This document shows, in pieces, positions 41,330 to 50,140 of a stretch of DNA of 64,000 nucleotides; positions within the stretch are counted from its first letter, which is position 1; each line of letters begins with the position of its first letter. Made by a program: the position numbers and the translations under genes. The notes under the pieces are model-generated. The model saw only the letters and a program-made list of their open reading frames with translations. It did not search any database and was not told the origin of the DNA. Location: the NCBI GenBank assembly GCA_020633235.1, contig JACKEA010000004.1, positions 868,001 through 932,000 on the forward strand. The letters run 5' to 3'. The stretch is from Polyangiaceae bacterium (GTDB lineage: Bacteria; Myxococcota_A; Polyangia; Polyangiales; Polyangiaceae).

Positions 41330-43032
41330 TTCGAGACCTCCGGGCTGCGGTTCAGGTAGCTCTTGCTGGTGACCAGGGCGACGAGCACGTCCTTGAGGGA
41401 ATCTCCGGCTCGAGAGCGCGCGCCCAGATCCGCGACCAGCTTGTCGTCTTGTGGGACTTCCTTGCGCCCGAAGGCGTACTCGACCCAATGCTTCGCGTAG
41501 CATTGGTGCACGCCGGGGCTTTCGGCCAGCACGTCGGCGAGCTCCACGCCGTTCTTCACCGGCGTGGGCTGTCCGTCCACCAACGGAGAAGCGGTGGAGT
41601 CCACGTCGAAGCCGTTGTCCTTCGTGCGGTAGGCGCCCACCGCGTCGTAGTTCTCGAAGGGGAAGCCCAGCGGGTTGATCTTGGTGGAGTGACAGCCGGC
41701 ACAGGTGCTGCCCGGCTGCTCCGTGTGATCCGTCACGGTCTCGCGATTGGTGCGCCCACCCGCCGCGGGCAGGGGCGGGACGTTCCCCGGCGGCGCTGCC
41801 ACGCTGAGGCACACGATGCGGCGAGCCAAGAAGGCACCGCGGTGGATCGGATCCGGATCCGCGGAGGTGGCGTTGGCTGCCAAGAACCCGACCTGGGTGA
41901 AGATGCCGCGGCGCTTGGTGGCGTCCAGCTCCACCGGTGTGAGCTCGCTGCCGAAGCTGCCGCTGACGCCGTAGATCTTCGCCAGCTCGTCGTTCACGAA
42001 GGTGCGGTTGCTGGTCAGGATCTCCTTGTAGCCGCCGCCGTTGTCGAACACGTCGCTCAAGAAGGCGCGATTTTCCTCGCGGGCGAGGTCCGCCAGGTTC
42101 GAGGGCGCGTCGGGGAACAGGGCCGCCAAGGGTGAGATGCTGTCGTAGCGGTCGATGTCCAACAGGGCGTGGTGGAAGCGCAGGATGACGTCCTCTGCCC
42201 TGGGGTCGTCCAGCATGCGCCGCGCCTGCTTTTCGACCACGTCTTGGTTTGCCAGCTCGCCGGTCTCCGCAGCGTCGAACAACGTGTCGTCGGGCATCGT
42301 GTTCCACAGCGTGTAAGACAGGCGCGAGGCCACCTCCCACGCATCTAGTGGGATCACGCTGCCGACCTTCTTGTTGCTCTCCTCGATGCGGTACAGAAAG
42401 TAGGGCGACTGGAGCAGCGCTTGCAGGCACAGGCGCACGCCGGCTTCGAAGGCCGGTGTGCCGGTGAACAGCGGCGGCGCTTGGTCGAAGAGCGAAACCA
42501 GCTCGCTCACTTCTGCGTCCGTCAGCGGGCGGCGATAGGCGCGGCGACCAAAGCTCTTCACGAATTCCGTAGCGCGGGCGGTGGCGTCGCCGGTGTCCGG
42601 CGGCAGGATGTCCTCGAGCACCTTGGCGTCCTTCATCACCAGGTCGACCACGTCCGTCGCTGCACGCTGGTAGCCGCTCCAAAGCGCTTGGTCCACGCTG
42701 AGCGAGTTGGCGTTGTTGTCGAAGATGTAGCCGCTCGTCTTCGGGTCCGTCACGAAGGTGCTGGAGAGGCCCGTCGTGTCCGACAGTCCGAACAGATCCC
42801 GTACCGTGTTCTCCCACTGCTGGTGGGTGAGGCGCGCCACGCGGGGCGCGGGGGACAGCGCGTTCTGGCCCGTGGCGGAGCCACCGCCGGGGCCTCCCGG
42901 CCCGTTGGCGTCGTCCGCCCCGGGCTCGCTGATGAAACCTTCGCAGCCACCGATGAGGAGGGCGGCGGCCAGCACGGCCCAGGCCTGGGGCTTGATCGAG
43001 GTCAACACAGGGCGCGGAAGTGCAGCGTCCAT
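41326..43032 (-). CDS. DUF1592-type lipoprotein with heme c site
   Basis: The 568-aa precursor has lipobox LIGGC. It carries the DUF1587/1592/1588/1585 series: LTHQQWENTVRDLFGL, GRRAYRRPLTDAEV, LLQSPYFLYRIE and RGIFTQVGFL. The heme c motif CAGCHS and NPLGFPFENYDAVG follow, ending in TSKSYLNRSPEV. ATG 43032 is chosen for the signal; GTG 43059 is the alternative. With DUF1552 it forms a two-gene unit for an unknown extracytoplasmic redox process. Confidence 0.9.
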   Translation of the reverse strand: MDAALPRPVLTSIKPQAWAVLAAALLIGGCEGFISEPGADDANGPGGPGGGSATGQNALSPAPRVARLTHQQWENTVRDLFGLSDTTGLSSTFVTDPKTSGYIFDNNANSLSVDQALWSGYQRAATDVVDLVMKDAKVLEDILPPDTGDATARATEFVKSFGRRAYRRPLTDAEVSELVSLFDQAPPLFTGTPAFEAGVRLCLQALLQSPYFLYRIEESNKKVGSVIPLDAWEVASRLSYTLWNTMPDDTLFDAAETGELANQDVVEKQARRMLDDPRAEDVILRFHHALLDIDRYDSISPLAALFPDAPSNLADLAREENRAFLSDVFDNGGGYKEILTSNRTFVNDELAKIYGVSGSFGSELTPVELDATKRRGIFTQVGFLAANATSADPDPIHRGAFLARRIVCLSVAAPPGNVPPLPAAGGRTNRETVTDHTEQPGSTCAGCHSTKINPLGFPFENYDAVGAYRTKDNGFDVDSTASPLVDGQPTPVKNGVELADVLAESPGVHQCYAKHWVEYAFGRKEVPQDDKLVADLGARSRAGDSLKDVLVALVTSKSYLNRSPEVSK

Positions 43033-43112
43033 GCCACGCGGAAGGCCCGCGAAATCCACGATCAGCCCCCGACCCGGTGCGACGTGGGAGGTCGCACCGG
43101 ACCTCCGGCGTC

Positions 43113-44237
43113 CTACTCCCCGAAGGCGAAGAAGGTGGTCGAGATGCGCCAGCTGCCTCCATCGGCGACCTCGCCGATCTGGAAACGGAAGCTGTGGCTG
43201 CCCGGCGTGCTGAGCTCCGGCACGTCGAAGTCGTACGCGGGCGTGACGCTACCCGGGCACCAGTTCGCCCGCGGGGCCTTCACGCTGGCGATCGCTCCGC
43301 AGGGGTTCTCCTGACAGTAGTCGAAGCCGCCGTTTGCCGGCCCTTGGTGCGCGATGGTGCACAGCGTGTCGCAGTCGTCGCGCCAAGGCATCACGTCGGT
43401 GAACGACTTTTCGTCGACGAACAGAGCGTGGGTGCGCAGACAGAATTCTTCCGCCGGAGACAGTCCACAACCGGACGCGCCCGTCACGCCACCGTGCCCG
43501 GTAGCGCGGTACTCGAGACGCGAGGACGTGGTTCCTTCCGGAACCTCGAACGGAATCGCCGCAATGGGATCGGGCTTGGTTTGCGATCCGTTGAACAGCG
43601 ACTTCACCGCCAACACCTTGCGCGGCGCCGTCCCCGGCACCACGTCCAGGTGTGCGGATACGAACCATCCGCCATCGGATCCCGACACCTGACCGGCGCC
43701 GTCCGACCAGGTGGGGATCACCACCTTCAACGTGTGCTTGCCCGGCAGCCCATTGGCGACGTCGGTCACGTCCACGTCCAGGTGTAGCGGACCACCGAAG
43801 GGCGTGATGGCGCGCACCAGCTCGATGCCCGGCGGGTCGGTCGCAGGATCCGCGGCGGGATCCAGATAGAACTCGAAATTGCGATCGAAGGCGTCGCAAT
43901 CGGCGGGCCAGTTCTGTCCGCTCGGCGGCGGATTGTCCTGCCATTTGTCGAACGGGTAACAGGTGGTGTCGAGATCGACGACCAGCGTCACCTTCTCGAA
44001 CGGACCCGCGCCGAAGTCGACGTCGGTGAGCGCGTGCTGGAAATTCTCCTTCGAGCTGTCGCTGTTGATGCGCACCTTGTCGAAGGCGTCGACGGTGTAC
44101 GGTGCCGGTGGCGCCGTGGTGTCTGCCCCCGCATCTCCCGCGCCGCCGCCGGACCCCCCGCTGGGCGCTGCTGCTTCGTCGTTGGAGCTGCAAGCGACCA
44201 GTCCTAAGAAGAACACGAGACAAACCGCGCGAAGCAT
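43113..44237 (-). CDS. PNGase F-like secreted lipoprotein
   Basis: A 374-aa precursor with lipobox LVAC and a Gly/Ala linker. The body resembles the two jelly-roll domains of peptide-N4-glycosidase F: an N-terminal VTLVVDLDTTCYPFDKW with DAFDRNFEFYLD and a C-terminal domain with APRANWCPGS and GSHSFRFQI. The family removes N-glycans; the catalytic residues cannot be confirmed by eye. It precedes the DUF1592 gene by 80 bases on the same strand. Confidence 0.6.
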   Translation of the reverse strand: MLRAVCLVFFLGLVACSSNDEAAAPSGGSGGGAGDAGADTTAPPAPYTVDAFDKVRINSDSSKENFQHALTDVDFGAGPFEKVTLVVDLDTTCYPFDKWQDNPPPSGQNWPADCDAFDRNFEFYLDPAADPATDPPGIELVRAITPFGGPLHLDVDVTDVANGLPGKHTLKVVIPTWSDGAGQVSGSDGGWFVSAHLDVVPGTAPRKVLAVKSLFNGSQTKPDPIAAIPFEVPEGTTSSRLEYRATGHGGVTGASGCGLSPAEEFCLRTHALFVDEKSFTDVMPWRDDCDTLCTIAHQGPANGGFDYCQENPCGAIASVKAPRANWCPGSVTPAYDFDVPELSTPGSHSFRFQIGEVADGGSWRISTTFFAFGE

Positions 44238-44272
44238 CGCTTCAGCGTACCATGCCGCGCTACTGTGCACGT

Positions 44273-44527
44273 ATGCGATTCGCTGCTGCATTCGTCGTCA
44301 CGGTTTCGGTGAGTTGCTCTCCGACGCCGTCACCCCAAACGCCGAAGAGCGATGGCACGCGCCTCGAGCGGCAAGCGGACGGCAGCTGTCTGCTCACGGA
44401 GGAGATCAGCTGTCCACCAGAAGCGAGCTGCAACCCGCCGCCGCCGCGGCGCGTGAACTGCGACACCCGCGAACCCGTCCCCGATGATCCACGTCCGCCG
44501 CGCGGACAGCCCGGCCCGCCGCCCTAG
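44273..44527 (+). CDS. 84-aa Pro-rich lipoprotein
   Basis: A short precursor with signal MRFAAAFVVTVSVSC, lipobox Cys15, and a small Cys-containing mature part (DGSCLLTEEISCPPEASC and CDTREPVPDD) ending in PPRGQPGPPP. Only 35 bases separate it from the divergent PNGase F-like gene, so both promoters must overlap. Function unknown. Confidence 0.6.
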   Translation: MRFAAAFVVTVSVSCSPTPSPQTPKSDGTRLERQADGSCLLTEEISCPPEASCNPPPPRRVNCDTREPVPDDPRPPRGQPGPPP

Positions 44528-44607
44528 CGTCGCGCCAACTCCGCTGTCTCATTCTGGATTGTCGGCTTCGCTGCACGCGGCGAAGAAACTGTGCTGAGCT
44601 GAAAGCG

Positions 44608-45756
44608 TTGCGGTTCATCTTCGGACGAAATGACGACGCAGAAGCCGGCGCGCGGGACGAGCTCCTGTCACGCATGGACGCGTTTTGGAAAGAGCTGTCC
44701 GCAGTGGGCCTCGAGCGCCTCGAACCGAGCGCCGCGCGTCGCCAAGTTGCCGAGCGCCTCGCCGAGCTTCACCCGGCCATCGACTGCGAGGTCCTCGAGC
44801 GAACCCTGGTGCTGACGCCTCGGGGCGAACGCCGACTCCGGCCCTGGGTGAATGCTCTGGTGGCGCGCGCGCCAGAGCTCGGCGGCCTCACGGTGGCGGG
44901 ATACGGGCCGCCCCTCTCGCTTTCCGCTGCCCTGGGCCGGGCGCGGGTGGAGACCGGGGTCGACCTCGCCGGCAGCGAGGTGCGCGCCGGGTTTGGTCGC
45001 GGTCACCTGCTGGATCTGGTGTTTCACTCGCCGGAAGCCACCAGCGCCGCGGACGAGCGGGTGCTCACGGCGGCGGAGTGCTGCGCCGAGGCCGTCCTCG
45101 GGGAGCGCGTATTCGACGACTGGATCGGGACGGTGAGCGTGACCCCGGCGCCCCGCCGCGGACCGCTCCGGGTGGTGAGCGACGACGAGCCCCGGCTGCC
45201 CCTCGCGGAGCTCGGGCCCAGCGTGCGCGCCGCCATCGAAGGTGTGCTCTCGGGGCTGCCGGCGGCGGAGGACGGCTGGACGTTGTTCGAGACCGAGCCG
45301 CCGTTGGCTTCCGACTACGCGCGGCAGGACGACCTCGCCGTGGCCACCACTTGCGCCCCGGAGCTCCTCAAGTGTTTTCTGGAGGGCGCACCGTTCTCGT
45401 CCAAGCGCTTCTCGCGCAGCGGCGAGGTGTTCGCCTACCTCAAGCTCGAGAGCAAGGGCGCTTCCGAAGAACGCCTCGCGTTTCGGACCGAGGTGGAAGA
45501 CGCCCTCGCTCGCGAGCTGCCGCCTGGCTTGGGCCGCGTAATCGGCAATGGGCTCGGGGTTCGCTACGTGTACGTAGATCTCGCGCTTCGAGATCTGGGC
45601 AAGGCTCTTCCCATTTTGGTTGCTGCGGCGCGGGCACACCGCGCCGACGTACGGAGCTGGATCCTGTTCTGCGACAGCGATTGGTCGGACGAGTGGGTCG
45701 GCGTTTGGGACGCCACGCCGGCGCCGCCCAGGGCGTCAGTCGAACACGCGCCGTAG
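44608..45756 (+). CDS. Soluble 382-aa protein, unknown function
   Basis: Starts with TTG 44608 (MRFIFGRNDDAEAG), the only start that keeps the whole frame. The protein is soluble and acidic with no signal, metal or nucleotide motif. WVNALVARAPEL, AGYGPPLSLSAALGRARVE and the late ILFCDSDWSDEWVGVWD are the most distinctive stretches. No family recognised. The gene converges with and overlaps the kinase-like gene at 45736 by 21 bases. Confidence 0.72.
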   Translation: MRFIFGRNDDAEAGARDELLSRMDAFWKELSAVGLERLEPSAARRQVAERLAELHPAIDCEVLERTLVLTPRGERRLRPWVNALVARAPELGGLTVAGYGPPLSLSAALGRARVETGVDLAGSEVRAGFGRGHLLDLVFHSPEATSAADERVLTAAECCAEAVLGERVFDDWIGTVSVTPAPRRGPLRVVSDDEPRLPLAELGPSVRAAIEGVLSGLPAAEDGWTLFETEPPLASDYARQDDLAVATTCAPELLKCFLEGAPFSSKRFSRSGEVFAYLKLESKGASEERLAFRTEVEDALARELPPGLGRVIGNGLGVRYVYVDLALRDLGKALPILVAAARAHRADVRSWILFCDSDWSDEWVGVWDATPAPPRASVEHAP

Positions 45757-46773
45757 CAGTCGCGACAGCTCCACCAGCACCGGGTCGTCTTCGAGCCGCG
45801 CCAATGCCGCCCGCACCTTGCCGATGGTGGGATCCACGAACTGCAAGAAGTCGGGGTTCTTCCGCACTCGGTCGATGAACACGAAGCGCCCGGCGTCCTT
45901 CAGCTTGCGCTGGACCGTCACGATGTCGAACTCGCGCCCCACGAGGCGGCGCTCGTCCGCACCGAGGCCGGAGATCTCGGCGTACTCGTCCAGTCGATCC
46001 TCGATGAAGGCGCGATCGAACGTCTGATAGCTGTCGCTCAGAAGGGCGACGAGGTCGTACACGCGGGGGCCGAGCAGCGCGTCCTGGAAGTCGATCCAGA
46101 CGAGCTCCGGCGGTGAGCCGCGCACCATGAGGTTCCGGCTCTGGTAGTCGCGGTGGACGAAGCGCCGTGGCCAGCTCGCGATGGTGTGCGCCAAATGCTC
46201 GGCCGCGCGAGCGAAGCTCTCGCGGTCCGCGTCCGTCAGGGGGACGTTTCGCGCGTCGAGGGCCCACTCGCGGAAGTGGTCGACTTCCCAGCGCAGCAGA
46301 TCTTCGTCGAAAGCGCGGGTGCGCACCACGGAATCCGCCGGCAGCGGCTCGAGGGCCAGCTGCGCGCGGGCCAGATCGCGAACTGCGGCGCGGTACATCT
46401 CCGTGCGCTCGGACGGGTTCAGCTCGAGATAGCGAGCCAAGGTGTCGTCCCCCAGATCCTCCACCAAGATGAAGCCGTGCTCGCAGGCTTCGCCCAGGAG
46501 CCGTGGCACTCGAATCCCGCGTCCCTCGAGCAGCTCCTGCACCTCGAGGAAGGGCCAGCGGTGCGCCGCGTGACCGCCCTTGTCGATCTCGTCGGAGCGG
46601 GTGGCGTCGGGCACGTACATGCCGATGGCGCTGCCGCCCTGCGGCAGCGCCACCCGGAAGAACTGGCGCGTGGACGCGCCGCCCGGCATGGGCTCCGCGG
46701 CGAGCGGGTCGGCGCGGCCCGAGACGCGCTGCACGAGCGCCTCCAAATGCTCGAGTGGGGGCGATTGTGTCAT
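45736..46773 (-). CDS. Aminoglycoside phosphotransferase-fold kinase, AmgK-like
   Basis: The 345-aa kinase has a catalytic HRDYQSRNLM loop (Brenner motif) and WIDFQDALLGPRVYDLVALL, which holds the metal-binding Asp and is the signature of the AmgK type (N-acetylmuramate/N-acetylglucosamine kinase in cell wall recycling). Such enzymes phosphorylate a sugar anomer. No MurU nucleotidyltransferase is adjacent, so the substrate stays an inference. ATG 46773, starting back-to-back with the RsmG region. Confidence 0.8.
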   Translation of the reverse strand: MTQSPPLEHLEALVQRVSGRADPLAAEPMPGGASTRQFFRVALPQGGSAIGMYVPDATRSDEIDKGGHAAHRWPFLEVQELLEGRGIRVPRLLGEACEHGFILVEDLGDDTLARYLELNPSERTEMYRAAVRDLARAQLALEPLPADSVVRTRAFDEDLLRWEVDHFREWALDARNVPLTDADRESFARAAEHLAHTIASWPRRFVHRDYQSRNLMVRGSPPELVWIDFQDALLGPRVYDLVALLSDSYQTFDRAFIEDRLDEYAEISGLGADERRLVGREFDIVTVQRKLKDAGRFVFIDRVRKNPDFLQFVDPTIGKVRAALARLEDDPVLVELSRLLRRVFD

Positions 46774-46840
46774 GAGCCGAGCGGAACTTAGAGCGTCTTT
46801 GCTCCCAAGGGAACAGCCCGAGCACGTAGGATCGCGGGTG

Positions 46841-47482
46841 ATGCCCCTCGCGCCTCTCGGAGATGGATGGCACCCGCTGCTTTCCCGGGCACGGGACCAG
46901 ATCGCTCAGGAGCTCCGAGACGTGACGCTACCGGAGCTTCCCCTCGCACCCCTCGCCAAGCTCCTGGATCTCGTCGCCGTGTGGAACGCCCGCACGGACC
47001 TGACGGCGGCGCGGGACCCCGCGGCGCTCGTGGATCTGTACTTGCCGGACGCGCTCGTGCTTGCGGCCGGCGCCAGCGGGCATTGGGTGGACGTGGGCAG
47101 CGGTGGCGGCGCGCCGGCGCTCACCTTGGCGTTGCTCTCGCCGGAGCTGTCCCTCACGTTGGTGGAGCCGCGAGACAAACGCGTCGCGTTCCTCCGGACC
47201 GCGGTGGGCGAGCTGCGGCTGTCCCGCGTGAACGTGCGCCGCGCGCGCAGCGACGCGCTCGACAGCGCGAGCTTCGACGTCGCCGTGTCGCGCGCGACGC
47301 TCTCGCCGGAAGAGTGGTTGGCCGAGGGTGCGCGACTCGCGACGTCCGCGGTGTGGGTGTTGCTGGCCCGCGGCGCCGCGCCGGCGCTGGACGGCTTCGC
47401 CGTCGATCGCGAGCTTGCGTATTCCTGGCCGGCGTCTGGGGCGCCGCGCCGCGCGCTCCGTTACGTTCGAGCCACGTCATGA
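46841..47482 (+). CDS. rsmG: RsmG-like 16S rRNA methyltransferase
   Basis: A 213-aa Rossmann-fold SAM methyltransferase: WVDVGSGGGAPALTLALL (SAM loop), LVEPRDKRVAFLRTAVGELR, then SRVNVRRARSDAL and SFDVAVSRATLSPEEW, the GidB/RsmG order. RsmG methylates N7 of G527 of 16S rRNA. It is somewhat divergent and stands alone from gidA/parAB. ATG 46841; the end overlaps the CULT gene (ATGA). Confidence 0.8.
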   Translation: MPLAPLGDGWHPLLSRARDQIAQELRDVTLPELPLAPLAKLLDLVAVWNARTDLTAARDPAALVDLYLPDALVLAAGASGHWVDVGSGGGAPALTLALLSPELSLTLVEPRDKRVAFLRTAVGELRLSRVNVRRARSDALDSASFDVAVSRATLSPEEWLAEGARLATSAVWVLLARGAAPALDGFAVDRELAYSWPASGAPRRALRYVRATS

Positions 47483-47931
47483 GCGGCGCGCCGGGGCTCG
47501 CGCCGCCCCGACAACAGCTGCTGCTGAAGAAAGGTGCAGGGGAGGTGGCGGGGCAGGACCGAGCCGCCCATCCCTTCCGAACCGCAAAGTGGGGCTCCCA
47601 GTGCCTGTTGTGTCGCACCTGCGGTAACTACGTCAGCACACCGGACATACAGTGTTGTCCGGATGGTCGATCGAGTGAATATCGCTTCGAAAACCCAGTT
47701 GGTCGTGTCTGCGAGATCATCACTTTGCACAATGCATGGAGCCTCCAAATGGTCGGCTCCGCGCACCTCGAGCACACCTGGTTTCCCGGCTATGCCTGGC
47801 GCGTCGCGCTGTGCGGACGCTGCGGAAACCACCTGGGCTGGCGCTTCGAAGCTCGGAGCTCGGCTGCTGCAGGGCCGCAATTTTTCGGTCTCCTCGTCAG
47901 CGAGCTCGTTCTTGGAGCGTCTCCCGAATAG
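47479..47931 (+). CDS. Cereblon-like CULT-domain protein with complete ligand cage
   Basis: A 150-aa protein that is mostly one CULT domain, the thalidomide-binding fold of human cereblon. Zn ligands Cys45/Cys48 and Cys112/Cys115 are visible. HTWFPGYAW (His99, Trp101, Trp107) and HLGWRF (Trp121) reproduce the human His378, Trp380, Trp386, Trp400 cage with identical spacing, followed by FFGLL, matching FWGL. Bacterial single-domain CULT proteins are known, and their native ligand is unclear (cyclic imides such as C-terminal aminoglutarimides or uridine have been proposed). ATG 47479 overlaps the rsmG stop, so the two are co-translated. Confidence 0.92.
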   Translation: MSGAPGLAPPRQQLLLKKGAGEVAGQDRAAHPFRTAKWGSQCLLCRTCGNYVSTPDIQCCPDGRSSEYRFENPVGRVCEIITLHNAWSLQMVGSAHLEHTWFPGYAWRVALCGRCGNHLGWRFEARSSAAAGPQFFGLLVSELVLGASPE

Positions 47932-47953
47932 CTCTCCTCAGGGAAGGTTTCAG

Positions 47954-47978
47954 GGAACGCTACGGTAGAATGGGCGTT
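47954..47978 (+). promoter_or_regulatory. Candidate ECF-sigma promoter for the YceI gene
   Basis: GGAAC at 47954-47958 and CGTT at 47975-47978 are 16 bases apart, the classical ECF (sigma-E type) -35/-10 spacing. TAGAAT at 47966-47971 would suit a housekeeping -10 but has no -35. The YceI start is about 74 bases downstream. Confidence 0.45.
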
Positions 47979-48051
47979 ACACCCCGCTTCTCGTCAGTGA
48001 ATCGGGAGCACGCCGACAACGTCCAACGCGCACTTGAAGGAGTCTGAATCG

Positions 48052-48600
48052 ATGAACCGTCGCCGTCTTTTGATCGCCACTGGCGTTGCCGCCGCTCTGT
48101 CGTTCTCGTTCGCCGCTTCCGCGAAGTTCGCCGGCATTGGCGACAACGACGTGAAGTTCCTGGCCATCGGTCCTGCCGGAATGAAGATCAACGGCAAGGG
48201 CGACAAGCTCAAGGCCTCCGAGGCAAACGGGAAGATCAAGATCTCCGTCCCCATCGACTCCCTGGAAACCGGGATCGGCCTTCGGGACAAGCACCTGAAG
48301 CGTGACCTGCACGCAGCGGATCATCCGGATGCCATCTTGGAGGTCGAGCGCAGCAAGTTGAAGGAGCCCGAGGACAAGAAGACCTCCAGTGGGTCCGCCA
48401 AGGGCAAGTTCACGCTGAACGGCAAGACCAAGGAGATCTCGTTCCGCTACAAGGCCAAGCGCACGGGTAGCGACTATCACGTGCAAGGTCGGGCCACGGT
48501 GGACATCCGCGACTACGACATCGAGGTGCCCTGCTACCTCGGCGTTTGCGTGAAGCCCGAGGTCAAGATCGCCGTCAAGTTCAAGCTGCGCGACAAGTGA
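48052..48600 (+). CDS. YceI-family periplasmic lipid-binding-type protein
   Basis: The 182-aa precursor has signal MNRRRLLIATGVAAALSFSF with an Arg-rich head. The lipocalin-like YceI barrel follows: DVKFLAIGPAGMKINGKGD, VPIDSLETGIGLRDKHLK, DLHAADHPDA and KFTLNGKTKEI. YceI proteins bind isoprenoids or long-chain lipids and are usually envelope-stress controlled, which fits the upstream ECF-like site. AAGGAG lies 9 bases before ATG 48052. Confidence 0.9.
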   Translation: MNRRRLLIATGVAAALSFSFAASAKFAGIGDNDVKFLAIGPAGMKINGKGDKLKASEANGKIKISVPIDSLETGIGLRDKHLKRDLHAADHPDAILEVERSKLKEPEDKKTSSGSAKGKFTLNGKTKEISFRYKAKRTGSDYHVQGRATVDIRDYDIEVPCYLGVCVKPEVKIAVKFKLRDK

Positions 48601-48649
48601 GCAGCTCGGATAGATTGACGTAACCAAAATCCTGCGCGAAAAGACACCG

Positions 48650-50140
48650 ATGCTTGCCGGTGCTTCGCGGCGACAGACGGGCCGTGCCCTCCGGGCCGGC
48701 CCGTATCTGTTCCGAATCCTCGTTCCGCTGGCCGCGCTGTTCGTCGTGGCCAGTTGGACAAAGTCAGCCCACGCCTACGCTTGGATGATTCGGCACGGCT
48801 ACGGCGGCTGCAACGTGTGCCACGCGGATCCGTCGGGCGGTGAGCTGCTCACGGCCTATGGTCGCGCGCAGGGGGACCTGCTGCTGCGCATGCGCTACGG
48901 CAAGGACACCGTGTCCGGTGCGGCCAGCGAAACCAGCGGCGCCAGCACCGAGTCCTTCGACGACTTCGACGACTTCGACAGCGGCGAATCCGAGGCCGGG
49001 GACGGCAAGGAGAGTGGCGGACCGGTGATCTTCGCGGCCAAGAAGGGCACGAAGGAAAAGGCCGACACCAAGGGGGAGGGAGAGTCCGGCAAGGCCACCA
49101 AGAAGGAAGACGACTCCGGCTCGGCGGGAGACGAGGCCAGCGGTCCCAGTCCCAGCGCGGGCTTCTTGTGGGGGCTGATCACACCGCCGGACTGGATGCT
49201 GCTCGGGGGCAGCTATCGCCATCTGCTCGTCTACAAGAACAGCAAGGTCACCACCTTCCCGATGCAGGCCGACTTCTACGGTCAGGTCGCCTTCGGCGCG
49301 GTACGCGTCGCCGGCAGCATCGGCATCGCCAAGGTCAAACCCGGTTCTCCGCACGCGCGGGCAGCCCAAGTGACCACCAACCAGGGCGACCAGATGAACC
49401 TCATCTCGCGCAACTACTGGTTGGCCTTCGACTTCGGCGCGCAGAAGGCGTTCACGGCGCGGGTGGGGCGCTTGAACCTGCCCTTCGGCGTGCGCATTCC
49501 GGAGCACACCATGTGGGTGCGGGAAGCCACGCGCACGGATCGCGAGTCGGATCAGCAGCATGGCGTGGCGCTCGCCTACAACGGTCCCAAGTTCCGCGGC
49601 GAGGCGATGGCCATCGCCGGCAACTACCAGGTGAACCCGGATCGCTATCGCGAGCGGGGCTACAGCCTGTTCATCGAAACGCTCGTGACCGAGCCTTTCG
49701 CTACCGGCGTCAGCAGCTTGATGACGGTCGCGCAGTCCGACATCTCCACGTTGGAGGAAGAGAAGACCGTGCGCGGCGCCCATGGCATCTTCACCCGCCT
49801 GAAGATCAGCGAGCCGCTGGTCGTCCTGGCGGAGGCGGACGCGCTGCACAAGTCTCGGCGAGATCTGGGCTACGCGGCCTTCTTGCAGCTCGACTACGAA
49901 GCGGTGCAGGGGCTGCACTTCGGCGGCACGGGAGAAGTGTTGGACAGCGGCTACGAGCGAGCAGCCAGCAACGTGCCCGGTATCGACGTCGCACGGAGCC
50001 CTGGCTTCGGCAAGCCGCAGCTCGGCGGCTGGCTCACCGTGGATTGGTTCTTCCTGCCGCATTTGGAAGCGCGGGTGGACGCGGTCTTCCGCCAAGACAA
50101 TCCCTTCACCTTGCTGGGGCAGCTCCATGCGTACCTGTGA
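48650..50140 (+). CDS. Outer-membrane beta-barrel protein with heme c motif
   Basis: The 496-aa precursor has a signal helix (LVPLAALFVVASWTK), an early CNVCHADP heme c site (about residues 54-58) and an acidic/Lys-rich linker. The rest is a porin-like barrel with alternating strands (YWLAFDFGAQKAFTARVGRL, NLPFGVRIPEH, GYSLFIETLV). The heme at the start of a barrel protein suggests electron transfer at the outer membrane. The last 14 bases overlap the next gene. Confidence 0.78.
   Translation: MLAGASRRQTGRALRAGPYLFRILVPLAALFVVASWTKSAHAYAWMIRHGYGGCNVCHADPSGGELLTAYGRAQGDLLLRMRYGKDTVSGAASETSGASTESFDDFDDFDSGESEAGDGKESGGPVIFAAKKGTKEKADTKGEGESGKATKKEDDSGSAGDEASGPSPSAGFLWGLITPPDWMLLGGSYRHLLVYKNSKVTTFPMQADFYGQVAFGAVRVAGSIGIAKVKPGSPHARAAQVTTNQGDQMNLISRNYWLAFDFGAQKAFTARVGRLNLPFGVRIPEHTMWVREATRTDRESDQQHGVALAYNGPKFRGEAMAIAGNYQVNPDRYRERGYSLFIETLVTEPFATGVSSLMTVAQSDISTLEEEKTVRGAHGIFTRLKISEPLVVLAEADALHKSRRDLGYAAFLQLDYEAVQGLHFGGTGEVLDSGYERAASNVPGIDVARSPGFGKPQLGGWLTVDWFFLPHLEARVDAVFRQDNPFTLLGQLHAYL

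Noticed and set aside
39893..43162. A single 1089-aa minus-strand protein
   Set aside because: The frame joins antisense-like noise in front of the DUF1552 gene. The true DUF1592 gene lies in another frame at 41326-43032, and DUF1552 starts at 41329.
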